From Algibacter sp. L3A6 (GTDB lineage Bacteria > Bacteroidota > Bacteroidia > Flavobacteriales > Flavobacteriaceae): 64,000 bases of DNA. The notes beneath the pieces were generated by a model. It was not told where the DNA came from. It saw only the letters and a list, made by a program, of their open reading frames with translations, and did not search any database. Location of the stretch: positions 3,842,501 to 3,906,500 of the forward strand of contig NZ_CP047030.1 of assembly GCF_009796825.1 (NCBI RefSeq), in the 5' to 3' direction. Positions 1 to 8,749 of this stretch are shown here, one piece after another. The position numbers and the translations under genes are program-made. Position 1 is the first letter of the stretch. Each line of letters begins with the position of its first letter.

Positions 1-303
1 AAGTAACATGGTGCCTCCTACTTGTATACCTCCCATGCCCACAATGGTTTTCCGCATGTTCCAAAAGTTTTTTGGCTCTATTTCTAATCCTATTAAAAAT
101 AACATCACAACAACTCCAAATTCAGCAAAATGCATAATGTCTTCACCTTCATTTCCTATAAAACCAAAAACATAAGGTCCAATTAAAACACCGGCAAGTA
201 GATAACCAATAACGGAACTTAATCCCAAACGTTTGGCGATAGATACGCAAATAATGGCTCCTGCCAGAAATACAATGGCTTCAAAAAGGATACTTCCTGT
301 CAT
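1..303 (-). CDS. KefB/KefC-type cation:proton antiporter, N-terminal part (cut by window edge)
   Basis: This is the first 101 codons of a monovalent cation:proton antiporter of the CPA2 (Kef) family, an inner-membrane K+/H+ exchanger. The start ATG is at 303-301 on the minus strand and the frame is open to the window edge. It reads MTGSILFEAIVFLAG, then AKRLGLSSVIGYLLAGVLIG and FAEFGVVVMLFLIGLEI, which are the family's hydrophobic N-terminal helices with the GYLLAGxLIGP signature. The start lies 5 nt after the stop of the KefF-like flavoprotein gene, so the two are cotranscribed. In known Kef systems that soluble flavoprotein is the ancillary subunit of the antiporter. Whether the C-terminal RCK/TrkA-N domain is present cannot be seen. 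Confidence 0.9.
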   Translation of the reverse strand, partial: MTGSILFEAIVFLAGAIICVSIAKRLGLSSVIGYLLAGVLIGPYVFGFIGNEGEDIMHFAEFGVVVMLFLIGLEIEPKNFWNMRKTIVGMGGIQVGGTMLL

Positions 304-308
304 AATAA

Positions 309-905
309 TTAAGCGTTATTTAGTTCTGGTATATCATTTAAAAAAGCACAGCCATTAAAATCTCCTAGGGTGTAATCTTGCTGTAATAAATCGATTAAAT
401 CGCTATATTGTTTAGCATAATTCGTTAAGGCCTGATCATCTAAATTATGCGTACCCATAACAGCAAACGGCGGAAAATAAGTCATACCACACAAGTTAGC
501 TGTTTGTTCAAAAGGCCTTAAAAATTGATTTACGGTAAAACTATTGGAACCCTGAGAACAATATAATTCTTTGGAGCCTCCTGTAGTAATTACATTTAGG
601 CAAGTTTTAGATTCTAAAGCATTAGTATTTGGCCCGTAAGCCCAACCAAATTCTAGAACCATATCGATCCACTGCTTCATTAAAGGCGGACAACTATACC
701 AATAAAACGGATGATGCCAAATAATAACATCATGCTGTTCTAGTAGTTCCTTTTCAGCTTTAACATTAATATGAAAATCTGGGTATTTCTCATATAAATC
801 ATGAAAAGTAACACCTTCCTTATCTTTTACATGATCAACAAGTATAGTATTTGCTCTAGATTTTTCAAACTTTGGATGCGAAAACAAAATTAATATTTTT
901 TTCAT
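309..905 (-). CDS. KefF/KefG-like NAD(P)H flavin oxidoreductase
   Basis: A 198-residue flavodoxin-fold quinone reductase of the NQO1/KefF family. The N-terminal beta strand and phosphate loop (ILILFSHPKFEKSRAN, residues 4-19) and the HHPFYWYSCPPLMKQWID segment (64-81) followed by EFGWAYG are typical of the family, and ITTGG (106-110) is the second FMN loop. In characterised KefFC/KefGB pairs this protein binds the antiporter on the cytoplasmic face and activates it during electrophile stress. The antiporter gene starts 5 nt downstream, which supports that role here. The marC-like gene lies 44 nt upstream on the same strand and may share the transcript. Substrate is not determinable from sequence. 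Confidence 0.88.
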   Translation of the reverse strand: MKKILILFSHPKFEKSRANTILVDHVKDKEGVTFHDLYEKYPDFHINVKAEKELLEQHDVIIWHHPFYWYSCPPLMKQWIDMVLEFGWAYGPNTNALESKTCLNVITTGGSKELYCSQGSNSFTVNQFLRPFEQTANLCGMTYFPPFAVMGTHNLDDQALTNYAKQYSDLIDLLQQDYTLGDFNGCAFLNDIPELNNA

Positions 906-949
906 ATTACTATCAATTTATTGCTTTCCAGCATTAAAAGTTAAAGAAC

Positions 950-1573
950 CTAGTTCGATATTAAATCGAAAGAAATTTTAATACCTTGAATAATCATACC
1001 TGTACCAATAATGGCAATTATTAAACCCATTATTTTTCCTATTACAGAAATGACGTTATATCCCACAAACTTAACAATATGGTCGCTTAACTTAAAAGTG
1101 AAATAAGTTATTAAACTCATAGATCCGAAAATAAGAATCACCAAAAACATTTGTAATGGTGCAGCGTTTGATACAAAGTTCATGGCTGTTACAATAGTTC
1201 CTGGACCTGCTAGAATTGGAATTGCTAATGGAGAAACAGCAATATCTTCTTCAATATGGACGTCGTTTAAACTTTTTACATTCGATTGTTTAGACTGTAA
1301 CATCTCGAAACCTATAAAAAAAATTAAAATTCCACCTGTAATTTTAAAGGCAGGAATACTAATATTGAATAGTTCAAAAATATATTTTCCTAAAAGAATA
1401 AACACCACAACAATTATAAAAGCAATGATATTAGCCTTTTTATTGATGGCATCTTTGGTCTGTTTATGCGCACCTTGTGTTAAGGATACAAAAACAGTCA
1501 TGTTTGAAATAGGGTTAGTAATAGCAAAAAAACCAGTAAATACGGTTATTGCAAAGGTAATTAGGTTATCCAT
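950..1573 (-). CDS. MarC family integral membrane protein
   Basis: A 207-residue protein of the MarC/UPF0056 family with about six transmembrane segments. The N-terminal half holds the conserved FFAITNPISNMTVFVSLTQG segment (residues 16-35), and the second half has the repeated-fold counterpart PLAIPILAGPGTIVTAM. Family function is unsettled: MarC was once linked to multidrug resistance, but that link was not upheld. It precedes the kefF-like gene by 44 nt on the same strand, so it may be first in an operon with the Kef pair. No odd features were seen. Confidence 0.88.
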   Translation of the reverse strand: MDNLITFAITVFTGFFAITNPISNMTVFVSLTQGAHKQTKDAINKKANIIAFIIVVVFILLGKYIFELFNISIPAFKITGGILIFFIGFEMLQSKQSNVKSLNDVHIEEDIAVSPLAIPILAGPGTIVTAMNFVSNAAPLQMFLVILIFGSMSLITYFTFKLSDHIVKFVGYNVISVIGKIMGLIIAIIGTGMIIQGIKISFDLISN

Positions 1574-1678
1574 TTAATACGAAAATTTGAATCTGGAAAG
1601 AACTTGAATTACTTCTGTTTCACCAAATCAATTTTAATTTATTTTTAATATTTATTTTACGAATGGGTTTAATATAAG

Positions 1679-1720
1679 AAATGCTGAGATTAATTAAAAA
1701 ATTAATTTCAGCATTTTTAT
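1679..1720 (-). terminator. Hairpin between nitroreductase and marC-like genes
   Basis: An AAATGCTGA arm (1679-1687) pairs with TCAGCATTT (1708-1716), with inner ATTAATT/AATTAAT arms. It lies between the end of the nitroreductase gene and the marC-like gene, both on the minus strand. The run after the hairpin on the minus strand is only moderately T-rich, so termination may be partial; the plus-strand side has TTTTT. Confidence 0.55.
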
Positions 1721-1754
1721 AAAATTGATGGTTACAACCTAAGTAATTAGAGAC

Positions 1755-2429
1755 TTATTTCCAAGTTACAATATCATCAAAGTTTCTTCTAGATTTACCA
1801 TGAGCCGGATCTTCTTTTCTATATCCAAAGGCTGCCATGTAAGCTAATCCATATTTATTTGTGTCTACACCAAATTTTTCTTGTAATAAAGCTTCTGCTT
1901 TTTCTTGATGAAAACCTTCTATTGGGCAACTATCAATACCTGTTAAAGCAGCAGCTGTCATCATATTTCCTAAAGCGATGTAAGCTTGCTTAGAAGACCA
2001 ATCAAATAATTTTTTATCACTATCTAAATCAAAATCACGCTCTTGAAATTCTCTATAAAAAGTAGAATACATATCTATAACATCTTGAGGTAATTGTTTT
2101 ACACCCTTCATCATGTGCATAATATAATCTGCATCATGCTTTACCATAGGCGCTTTCATGGCTAAACCTAAAATAAAATGACTTGCTGTATCTAATTTTA
2201 AAGGTGCTCCCCAAGCTACTGGTTTTAATAATTCGCGTAATTCTTTATCTTGAACTACGATAAAATGCCAAGGTTCGAAACCAAATGAACTTGGTGATAA
2301 TTGAGCTGTTTTTAATATGAAATTAATATCTTCATCTGAAACCGTTTTAGTAGGATCAAATTCTTTGGTAGCATGTCTAAAATTAAATGCGTTTAATATA
2401 TCTTCTTTTGAAATGTTTGGCGTACTCAT
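1755..2429 (-). CDS. NAD(P)H-dependent nitroreductase family oxidoreductase
   Basis: A 224-residue FMN-dependent oxidoreductase of the nitroreductase (NfsB-like) family. RHATKEFD (18-25), SPSSFGFEPWHF (45-56), the ALTGIDSCPIEGF segment and the C-terminal AxFGYRxEDP loop are family marks for FMN binding and dimer contacts. Members reduce quinones, flavins or nitroaromatics with NAD(P)H. The gene is single, with a hairpin on its downstream side. A TATATTTG box (minus strand, 2466-2473) about 37 nt before the start resembles a Bacteroidetes -7 element, but I see no clear TTG at -33. The physiological substrate cannot be given. Confidence 0.88.
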   Translation of the reverse strand: MSTPNISKEDILNAFNFRHATKEFDPTKTVSDEDINFILKTAQLSPSSFGFEPWHFIVVQDKELRELLKPVAWGAPLKLDTASHFILGLAMKAPMVKHDADYIMHMMKGVKQLPQDVIDMYSTFYREFQERDFDLDSDKKLFDWSSKQAYIALGNMMTAAALTGIDSCPIEGFHQEKAEALLQEKFGVDTNKYGLAYMAAFGYRKEDPAHGKSRRNFDDIVTWK

Positions 2430-2556
2430 TTTATATTTTTTTTAATTGATGTTTTAATGTTTGTGCAAATATATGCTCGTTAAAGTTTTAATTTGAAGTA
2501 TAAAAAAAGGTGAATTAGGTATAAATCGAGGTTTTAAACAAGGAAAAGGATGCTTT

Positions 2557-2590
2557 TCGATAAAATTTATGCTTTAAGCATGCTTATCGA
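2557..2590. repeat. Intergenic hairpin (TCGATAA arms)
   Basis: Outer arms TCGATAA (2557-2563) and TTATCGA (2584-2590) enclose an inner ATGCTT/AAGCAT palindrome. It lies between the AlkB-like and nitroreductase genes, both minus strand. No U-run follows it on either strand, so it is not a standard terminator. Role unknown. Confidence 0.4.
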
Positions 2591-2642
2591 CTTCTATTTG
2601 TACCATAAAATAACAACGAACCCTTTATTACTACCTTTAAAT

Positions 2643-3272
2643 TTATTCAATCCATCTAAACGTTAGGTTAATTCGTGGTCTAATCTTTCTAGAGGTTTTT
2701 GGTATTTTATGTTTCCAATTGTCTTGCGTAGCGCCTTGCATAATTAAGAAACTTCCGTGTTCTAAAGGAATATCAACACGGTTTAAATCTTTGCGTGTGG
2801 CGTGTTTTAACTGAAAATTTCTAGTTTCCCCAAAAGTTACAGAACCTATAACGGTGTTTTTCCGTTGATCGGCTTCATAATCTTGATGCCAATCTACACT
2901 ATCATTTCCATCGCGATAATAATTAAGTAAACAACGTTGAAATTTAATATCAACCTCCTGCTCTATTCGTTCTTTTATAAATAGTAAATCTGCATTCCAA
3001 GGTACCATTCTACTTTCACTTTCAGCATAAACCATTAGTTCATCCTCAGATCCATACCATGCCGTTAACCTAGGTAAATCTACCTGTTTGCCATAAATAG
3101 TCATTTGGTCCTGTTCCCAAATGGTATTTTCTATTAAGCTGTGATAAAGGCGGTCACTTTCTTCTACAGAGAAAAAATTTTCAAATAGAATGACGTCTGC
3201 TCCGGGCAGATTAAATTCAGTTTTTATAATTTCATTTGTAGAAAATAAGTTCGGTTGTTTAAATAAATCCAT
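2643..3272 (-). CDS. AlkB-type 2-oxoglutarate/Fe(II) dioxygenase
   Basis: A 209-residue member of the AlkB nucleic-acid demethylase family, probably cytoplasmic. The iron-binding triad is complete: H129 and D131 (DWHQD), and H188 (WKHKIPK). The 2-oxoglutarate-binding C-terminal motif RINLTFR is at 200-206. SVTFGETRNFQLKH and HGSFLIMQG are conserved core strands. Length and motif spacing resemble the ALKBH2-like bacterial group, which oxidatively repairs methylated bases. It follows the BCCT gene by 48 nt on the same strand, which may be read-through rather than a functional pairing. No Ada-type regulator or AlkA is nearby. Confidence 0.9.
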   Translation of the reverse strand: MDLFKQPNLFSTNEIIKTEFNLPGADVILFENFFSVEESDRLYHSLIENTIWEQDQMTIYGKQVDLPRLTAWYGSEDELMVYAESESRMVPWNADLLFIKERIEQEVDIKFQRCLLNYYRDGNDSVDWHQDYEADQRKNTVIGSVTFGETRNFQLKHATRKDLNRVDIPLEHGSFLIMQGATQDNWKHKIPKTSRKIRPRINLTFRWIE

Positions 3273-3320
3273 GATTCATTCCTTTATAGTTTAATCGTAA
3301 AAAATGGTAAAAACTAACAG

Positions 3321-4826
3321 TTATGTTTTATCAATTATAGTCTTATGCTGCAAAATGTCTTTTATAAAATAAATAAGTATAATTATTATGAAAAACGAAA
3401 ATGGCAGCGACGTGATAATTAACAAGCGCTGCACAGCTTCTAATACATTTATATCTGCTTTAATATTACCTAAAAGCATTAAGGCAATAGTTGCTAATAA
3501 AATAAAAACAGACCAAATAACACGATGCGTTTTGCTCGGGTTTTTAGCGCCTTTATCTGTAAACATACTCAAAACAAAGACGGCAGAATCTACTGAAGTA
3601 ATTAAAAAACTAATCAATAAAACAATAGATGTGATGTTTAAAAATGTGGCGTATGGATAATGTTCAAAAAACACAAAAATTGAAGAAAACACATTTCCAA
3701 ACTCATTATTATAAGCCTCCCAACTTTCTATTAATTGAAAGGCCGAAGTTCCAAAAACCGAAAACCAAAAAAAAGTTCCCAATGATGGAATAATTAAAAC
3801 CCCCAGTAGCAATTGCCTTATGGTACGCCCCTTAGAAATACGTGCAATAAATATTCCTGTAAACGGTGCCCAAGCCAACCAAAATGCCCAATAATAAAAA
3901 GTCCAACCTGTTAAAAATTCTAAACCCGGATTGTAATCCCCAAGCGCTAAGCTCATAGGTACAAAATCGATTATGTAATTATAGGTTGAAGTAACAAATG
4001 CTATTAAAATAGCCTTTATATCGCTTGAAAAAAAGATAAATAACAAAATCGCGAAAGTGACAATGATATTTAATTTAGAAAATATTTTAATGCCTTTATT
4101 AACACCTTGCCAAGCCGAATAACACGCAATTGCAGAAATAAGCACACATAACATTATGGTTGTTATTAGTCCGAAATCTTGGTTTGAAATATGATTTAAG
4201 CCTCCATTAATTTGTGTGGTTCCCAAGCCAATTGCGGCAATTAGCCCAAACACCGTTGTAATAATGGTTATAATATCGACACTGTTTTTAAGTGTTTCAC
4301 TTTTAGAATAATCTTCAATAGTAGAACTGATTCTTACCTTTTTCTTTTTAACATGTAAGGCGTAGCCAACTATAACTGCAAATAAGCCATAAAACGCCCA
4401 AGCTGTAAGTCCCCATTGATAAAACGTAAACTCCAAAGCCACTGTTTCCGCAGATAAATTAGAACTAAACGGTTGGTTCTGCTGCATAAAAACCGGTTCT
4501 TGCACAGCTCTCAATAAAATTCCGGAACCCATTCCTGCGCTATACAGCATAGCAGTCCAAGACCATAACGAGTATTCTGGTTTGGATGATAGTTTTCCCA
4601 ATTTTATTTTGCCATATTTAGAAAAAGCTATAATTAATAGCGCTAAAACACAGCCAAAACCTAAATACAAGTAAAAATAGCCAAAGTAGTTTCTAACCCA
4701 TAAAGAAGTGCTTTCAATAGCTCTATAGCTCGTTTCAGTAGCAAAAAATACGATTAATGTAAAAGTAAATATGATGCTTATTGAAACGGATAAAATGTTA
4801 TGTTTTCTAATATATTTTAAAATCAA
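3321..4826 (-). CDS. BCCT family osmolyte/quaternary amine transporter
   Basis: A 501-residue inner-membrane transporter of the betaine/carnitine/choline family with about 12 helices. The unwound-helix motif SAGMGSGIL (96-104) and the signature YYWAFWLAW (311-319) followed by PFTGIFIARISKGR are clear. Compared with the BetP aromatic box (W373, W374, W377), the first Trp is Phe here (F315) while the other two are kept, and the usual GxxEP after helix 3 reads RAVQEP. The substrate may therefore differ from glycine betaine. There is no long charged C-terminal osmosensing tail. It is divergent from an AraC regulator 194 bp away, which probably controls it. Confidence 0.88.
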   Translation of the reverse strand: MILKYIRKHNILSVSISIIFTFTLIVFFATETSYRAIESTSLWVRNYFGYFYLYLGFGCVLALLIIAFSKYGKIKLGKLSSKPEYSLWSWTAMLYSAGMGSGILLRAVQEPVFMQQNQPFSSNLSAETVALEFTFYQWGLTAWAFYGLFAVIVGYALHVKKKKVRISSTIEDYSKSETLKNSVDIITIITTVFGLIAAIGLGTTQINGGLNHISNQDFGLITTIMLCVLISAIACYSAWQGVNKGIKIFSKLNIIVTFAILLFIFFSSDIKAILIAFVTSTYNYIIDFVPMSLALGDYNPGLEFLTGWTFYYWAFWLAWAPFTGIFIARISKGRTIRQLLLGVLIIPSLGTFFWFSVFGTSAFQLIESWEAYNNEFGNVFSSIFVFFEHYPYATFLNITSIVLLISFLITSVDSAVFVLSMFTDKGAKNPSKTHRVIWSVFILLATIALMLLGNIKADINVLEAVQRLLIITSLPFSFFIIIILIYFIKDILQHKTIIDKT

Positions 4827-5020
4827 ATTATAGCTTTTTTGTAAAAATAGAGATTAGTATTTAAATGTGATTAATTATCCTTTAATTTAAGCTGGAAGTC
4901 GGTTTGAAATGTATATCAAAAGGATAATATGGTATAAATAAAGGTTTGAAGTATGAAAATATACATTTGTAGTTCTTTTTTAGCTAAATTTGAATAGAAT
5001 TTTCAATAAATCATACTGAA

Positions 5021-5917
5021 ATGCAAGTAATTGAAGCTTACAAACCTTTTGAAATACAAGAAATAGAATTAACAGATTGGAAACAGCGCCCTGTGAAAAA
5101 CAGCTTTTTCGAATTGGTTTTGATAAAGGAAGGTCAAGGCACACAATGTATTAACTACAACGCGCATCAGTATAATAAAGGGAGTATATTTTTATTACCA
5201 CCTTTAAAATGTCACTCTTTTTCTATTGAACAACCTACAAAATTTGTGTTTTTAAAATTTACAGACACCTTTTTTAAGAGTGTAAACCGCATCACTATTG
5301 ACAGAAATGAATGGTTTAAAGAAGCCTCGTATATACTATCAAACTACAATCAATTACCAGGTGATATAATAAAAAATGAGGTCGACAGAAACCATTTAGA
5401 AAGCTTGATCAGTATGATTTTACAAGAATCTAGAAATTATGGAGAATCGTCTATAAATCTTGTAACCAGCTTAATGACAAGTGTTTTAGAGTTATTAATT
5501 CGAAATATTAAAAAGAGTAGTTATTTTGAATTACCTAAAAATAATTCGGATGATAGAATTACTAAAATGCTAAGCTATATTAACGAAAATCTTGATAAAA
5601 CGGAATTACTTAAAGTTGAAAACTTATCTGATGTGTTTATGATGTCTCCAACTTATGTTAGCGAATTCTTCAAAAAACAAGTAAACATGCCATTGCGAGA
5701 ATATATAATCAAAGCAAAGCTAAAACAAGTAGAAATACGTTTACTAAACTCAGATTTTACATTAACTCAAATTGCAGACGAATTAGGCTTTACAGATGTG
5801 AGTCATCTTTCTAAAACCTTTAAACGTTATGCAGGCACTTCTATTCGTGAGTTTAAAAATAATGGTGAATATATACTACTGAAGCGAGGCGCTTGCGCTC
5901 CTAGTATTAGAACTTAG
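5021..5917 (+). CDS. AraC family transcriptional regulator
   Basis: A 298-residue regulator. The N-terminal half is a cupin-like sensor domain (for example LVLIKEGQG and GSIFLLPPLKCHSF), and residues about 185-285 form the double helix-turn-helix AraC domain (FMMSPTYVSEFFKK, then LTQIADELGFTDVSHLSKTF). It is divergent from the BCCT transporter gene, which is its likely target. Upstream, TACATTTG (4962-4969) and TAAATTTG (4985-4992) both fit a -7 element. The last about 13 residues (LLKRGACAPSIRT) are encoded by a GC-rich hairpin, so the C-terminus may have been extended by a small repeat. Confidence 0.9.
   Translation: MQVIEAYKPFEIQEIELTDWKQRPVKNSFFELVLIKEGQGTQCINYNAHQYNKGSIFLLPPLKCHSFSIEQPTKFVFLKFTDTFFKSVNRITIDRNEWFKEASYILSNYNQLPGDIIKNEVDRNHLESLISMILQESRNYGESSINLVTSLMTSVLELLIRNIKKSSYFELPKNNSDDRITKMLSYINENLDKTELLKVENLSDVFMMSPTYVSEFFKKQVNMPLREYIIKAKLKQVEIRLLNSDFTLTQIADELGFTDVSHLSKTFKRYAGTSIREFKNNGEYILLKRGACAPSIRT
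5884..5915 (+). repeat. GC-rich imperfect palindrome at the AraC gene's 3' end
   Basis: The stretch GAGGCGCTTGCGCTC is an imperfect palindrome far richer in G+C than its surroundings, followed by CTAGTATTAGAAC. It encodes the last residues of the AraC regulator, beyond the usual end of the HTH domain. It looks like a small dispersed flavobacterial palindromic element, but only this one copy was found in the window. Confidence 0.35.
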
Positions 5918-6083
5918 TTATTTCTTGTAAATAAAAAAAATAGATTCTAAAACTCAAAACTTTCACCGTATTAAACCACAAATCAATTAATTAGACTTTA
6001 GTTTTTTATAAGTTAAGCATTGAATTAAAGAACCCGTTTTTACTAGGAACATTAATTAAATAATCAGTTTATGTGTTCATTTT

Positions 6084-6485
6084 TTAAAATTTACAATGTT
6101 CTGGTCTATTTTTATAAACATAAGAAAATTGCCCAATAGCCATTCGTTCCGAAGCTTCTTTTGCTCGATTTGCTAATGCACCAATAAACAAACTATCAAT
6201 CGTTGCAGCCCAAAGTTGTAACCATCGATTAAAATGATTTTGATCCATACCATGGTTTAAGTATTTATCAACTTCAATATGTGCTTTGCTTGGGTTACCT
6301 TTAAAACAGACTTCCCCGAACAAATTAGTAACCCAAAAATCGGTAAGTTTTTCAATATGTGGCGGCCATTGCTCATCAGTTAAATGATGATTAAAAATGG
6401 GGCCTAACATATTATCCTTTCTAATTATGGTATAAAACTCGGATACTAGTTTATTTACATCAACTCTGTTTTCTATGTCCTTCAT
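6084..6485 (-). CDS. Group III truncated haemoglobin
   Basis: A 133-residue single-domain globin matching group III truncated haemoglobins (Ctb-like). Visible marks are the WPPHIEKLTDFW segment (40-51), the proximal-histidine region SKAHIEV with H69 as the likely haem iron ligand, and HFNRWLQLW in the G helix. Group III globins bind O2 and NO with high affinity. The start is 1 nt after the stop of the quinol NO reductase, so it is the last gene of the cupin-qNor-globin operon. That context argues for NO capture or dioxygenation as its role. Reaction partner and reductase are not visible. Confidence 0.9.
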   Translation of the reverse strand: MKDIENRVDVNKLVSEFYTIIRKDNMLGPIFNHHLTDEQWPPHIEKLTDFWVTNLFGEVCFKGNPSKAHIEVDKYLNHGMDQNHFNRWLQLWAATIDSLFIGALANRAKEASERMAIGQFSYVYKNRPEHCKF

Positions 6486-6486
6486 T

Positions 6487-8718
6487 CTATTTTAAAGTAT
6501 TAGTTTTTCTTTTTAAGCAATAAATAGTTTCTCCTATAGTAAACCAGCAAAAATAAAATATCCCCACAGAGAAAATCGCATCACCAATCATACGCATCCA
6601 TTTTAAAGTTTGTACCGTTGGTGAGTATAATAAATCTGCACTACGAGCAAACGAATATCCTTTTGTTATTGAGGTGTACGCTTGTATAATTCCAACAGGT
6701 AACATACTAAAAACAACCATGGCAACTAAACCAATATTTAGGAACCAAAACGCACGTTTTAGTTTTTTAGACTCCCAAACACGATCGGAATAAAAACGTA
6801 AGCAAATAATAATGAATCCCATACCTAGCAAGCCATAAACCCCAAATAATGCGGTGTGTGCGTGTACTGCTGTAGTATTTAATCCTTGAATATAATACAA
6901 AGCAATTGGAGGATTAATTAAGAAACCAAACACACCAGCTCCAACCATGTTCCAAAAAAAAACAGCGATGAAAAAGAATATAGGCCATTTGTATTTTTGC
7001 ATCCAATCGTGTTCTTTTAAAATATTCCAGTTTTCACGAATTTCAAAGCCCATTAAAGTTAATGGCACCACTTCTAAAGCACTAAATGTCGCTCCTAAAG
7101 CAATTGCTTGCACAGGTGTTCCCGAATAATACAAATGGTGAAGTGTTCCTATAATTCCACCGGCTAAAAATATAGTTGCCGATGCAATAGAAGCTCTACC
7201 AGCTGTTTTAGCTGAAAGAATCTTCATTCTTAAGAAAATAAAAGCAATAATTACAGTTGCAAAAACTTCAAAGAATCCTTCTACCCAAAGATGAACCAAC
7301 CACCATCTCCAATAGTTAATTACTGGTAAACTACTGTTTTCACCATACATTAATCCTGAAAAGAAAAACATACCAATGGCAATTACAGAAATCAATAGTA
7401 TGATTAATAAATGTTTAGAATCGTCATTTTTCTTAATAGCAAAAACCACATGTCTTCCTACCATAATTACCCATAATACAAGTCCAATAGCTAAAAATAT
7501 TTGCCAGAAACGACCAAGATCCATATACTCGTAACCTTGATGACCAAAGAAGAAATTGGTTGTTAAATCTAAAAATTGGTGCACACCTAACCACTCACCT
7601 ATTAATGAACCTAAAACAATAACGAGTAAAGCTCCAAAAAGAAAGTTTATTCCAAATACCTGAAATTTCATTTCTTTACCACTTATCATAGGTGCTAAAA
7701 ATAAACCTGTAGCTAACCATGTTGCAGCAATCCAAAATACAGCTAATTGTGTGTGCCAAGTTCTGGTAATAGAATATGGTAAAATACTAGATAAATCCAT
7801 ACCAAAAAAGGCTTGACCTTCTACTGTGTAATGCACTGTTAATGCACCTAAAATAACTTGTAAGGCAATTAATAATGAAATCACAATAAAGTATTTTAAA
7901 ACCGATTTTTGAGATTTTACAAGAACAAGTGTATCTAAAGGGTCTTGTTTTGGATGAACAATAGCATCACCTTTTTCATGTTTTCTGAGGTAGTAATATG
8001 TTAAAATCCCTATAAAAAGAAGTAAAAGCACTACTGAAAATCCAGACCAAATTTGAGAATCGGCAGTAATAGTATTGCCAATTAATGGCTCGTGTGGCCA
8101 GTTGGATGTATAGGTGTAATCTTTTTCTGGACGATTTGTACTTGCTGCCCAAGAGGTCCAAAATAAGAACGCATTTAATTGTTCTAACTTTTTAACGTCT
8201 ACTAAAGCGCCTACAGGAATCGCATATTTTTCGTGTCCGTTAGAAAAAATATCTGTATAATGTTTAGCATTTTCTACAATAGCACTATAACGATCTTTTG
8301 TGATTGTAACACTTTCATTTAAGGGGTTATACGTGTTTGTTTTTATAGTTTTAATTAAACGCGCTTTCAGGGCTGCCTTTGGCTCTACTCCTAAACTTTC
8401 ATAACTTGTATTAAAGTCTCTTTGCGCCCAAGTTTCTAGTAAAAAAACAGCTTCTTTATGAATCCAATCGGCACTCCAATCGGGAGCAACATAACTACCG
8501 TGTCCCCAAATAGAACCTACTTCCATACCTCCAATAGACTCCCAAACATTTTGTCCTGTTTGTATATCTTCTATAGTAAATACGGTTTCGCCGGTTTCTT
8601 GTACAATAACGGTTTTAGGAATTGGCGGTTGTTTTTGATAAACTTCTGTCCCTACCCAAATTAATGCGATAAAGGATAGTATTACGACGCTGGAAAATGC
8701 GATCCAAACTTTTTTCAT
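6487..8718 (-). CDS. norB: Quinol-dependent nitric oxide reductase (qNor), single-subunit NorB
   Basis: A 743-residue membrane enzyme that reduces 2 NO to N2O with electrons from quinol. The first about 220 residues are the periplasmic qNor extension anchored by an N-terminal helix; the rest is the haem-copper-oxidase-type core. All metal ligands are visible: H322 (haem b), H476 with E480 and H527/H528 (non-haem FeB site), H619 (haem b3) and H621 (haem b). The segments GEWLGVHQFLDL and FGHQGYEYMDLGRFWQ are typical of qNor and absent from cNor. There are no norC or norQD genes, as expected for qNor. The cupin gene is 31 nt upstream and the globin gene 1 nt downstream. It serves either NO detoxification or the NO step of denitrification; no nitrite or N2O reductase lies in this window. 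Confidence 0.95.
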   Translation of the reverse strand: MKKVWIAFSSVVILSFIALIWVGTEVYQKQPPIPKTVIVQETGETVFTIEDIQTGQNVWESIGGMEVGSIWGHGSYVAPDWSADWIHKEAVFLLETWAQRDFNTSYESLGVEPKAALKARLIKTIKTNTYNPLNESVTITKDRYSAIVENAKHYTDIFSNGHEKYAIPVGALVDVKKLEQLNAFLFWTSWAASTNRPEKDYTYTSNWPHEPLIGNTITADSQIWSGFSVVLLLLFIGILTYYYLRKHEKGDAIVHPKQDPLDTLVLVKSQKSVLKYFIVISLLIALQVILGALTVHYTVEGQAFFGMDLSSILPYSITRTWHTQLAVFWIAATWLATGLFLAPMISGKEMKFQVFGINFLFGALLVIVLGSLIGEWLGVHQFLDLTTNFFFGHQGYEYMDLGRFWQIFLAIGLVLWVIMVGRHVVFAIKKNDDSKHLLIILLISVIAIGMFFFSGLMYGENSSLPVINYWRWWLVHLWVEGFFEVFATVIIAFIFLRMKILSAKTAGRASIASATIFLAGGIIGTLHHLYYSGTPVQAIALGATFSALEVVPLTLMGFEIRENWNILKEHDWMQKYKWPIFFFIAVFFWNMVGAGVFGFLINPPIALYYIQGLNTTAVHAHTALFGVYGLLGMGFIIICLRFYSDRVWESKKLKRAFWFLNIGLVAMVVFSMLPVGIIQAYTSITKGYSFARSADLLYSPTVQTLKWMRMIGDAIFSVGIFYFCWFTIGETIYCLKRKTNTLK

Positions 8719-8749
8719 TGTGATTGATTTTATTAGTTTCTAGAAATAA

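Noticed and set aside
1182..1577. 131-codon plus-strand ORF over the marC-like gene
   Set aside because: Shadow of the conserved MarC reading frame; Ile/Lys-rich and repetitive.
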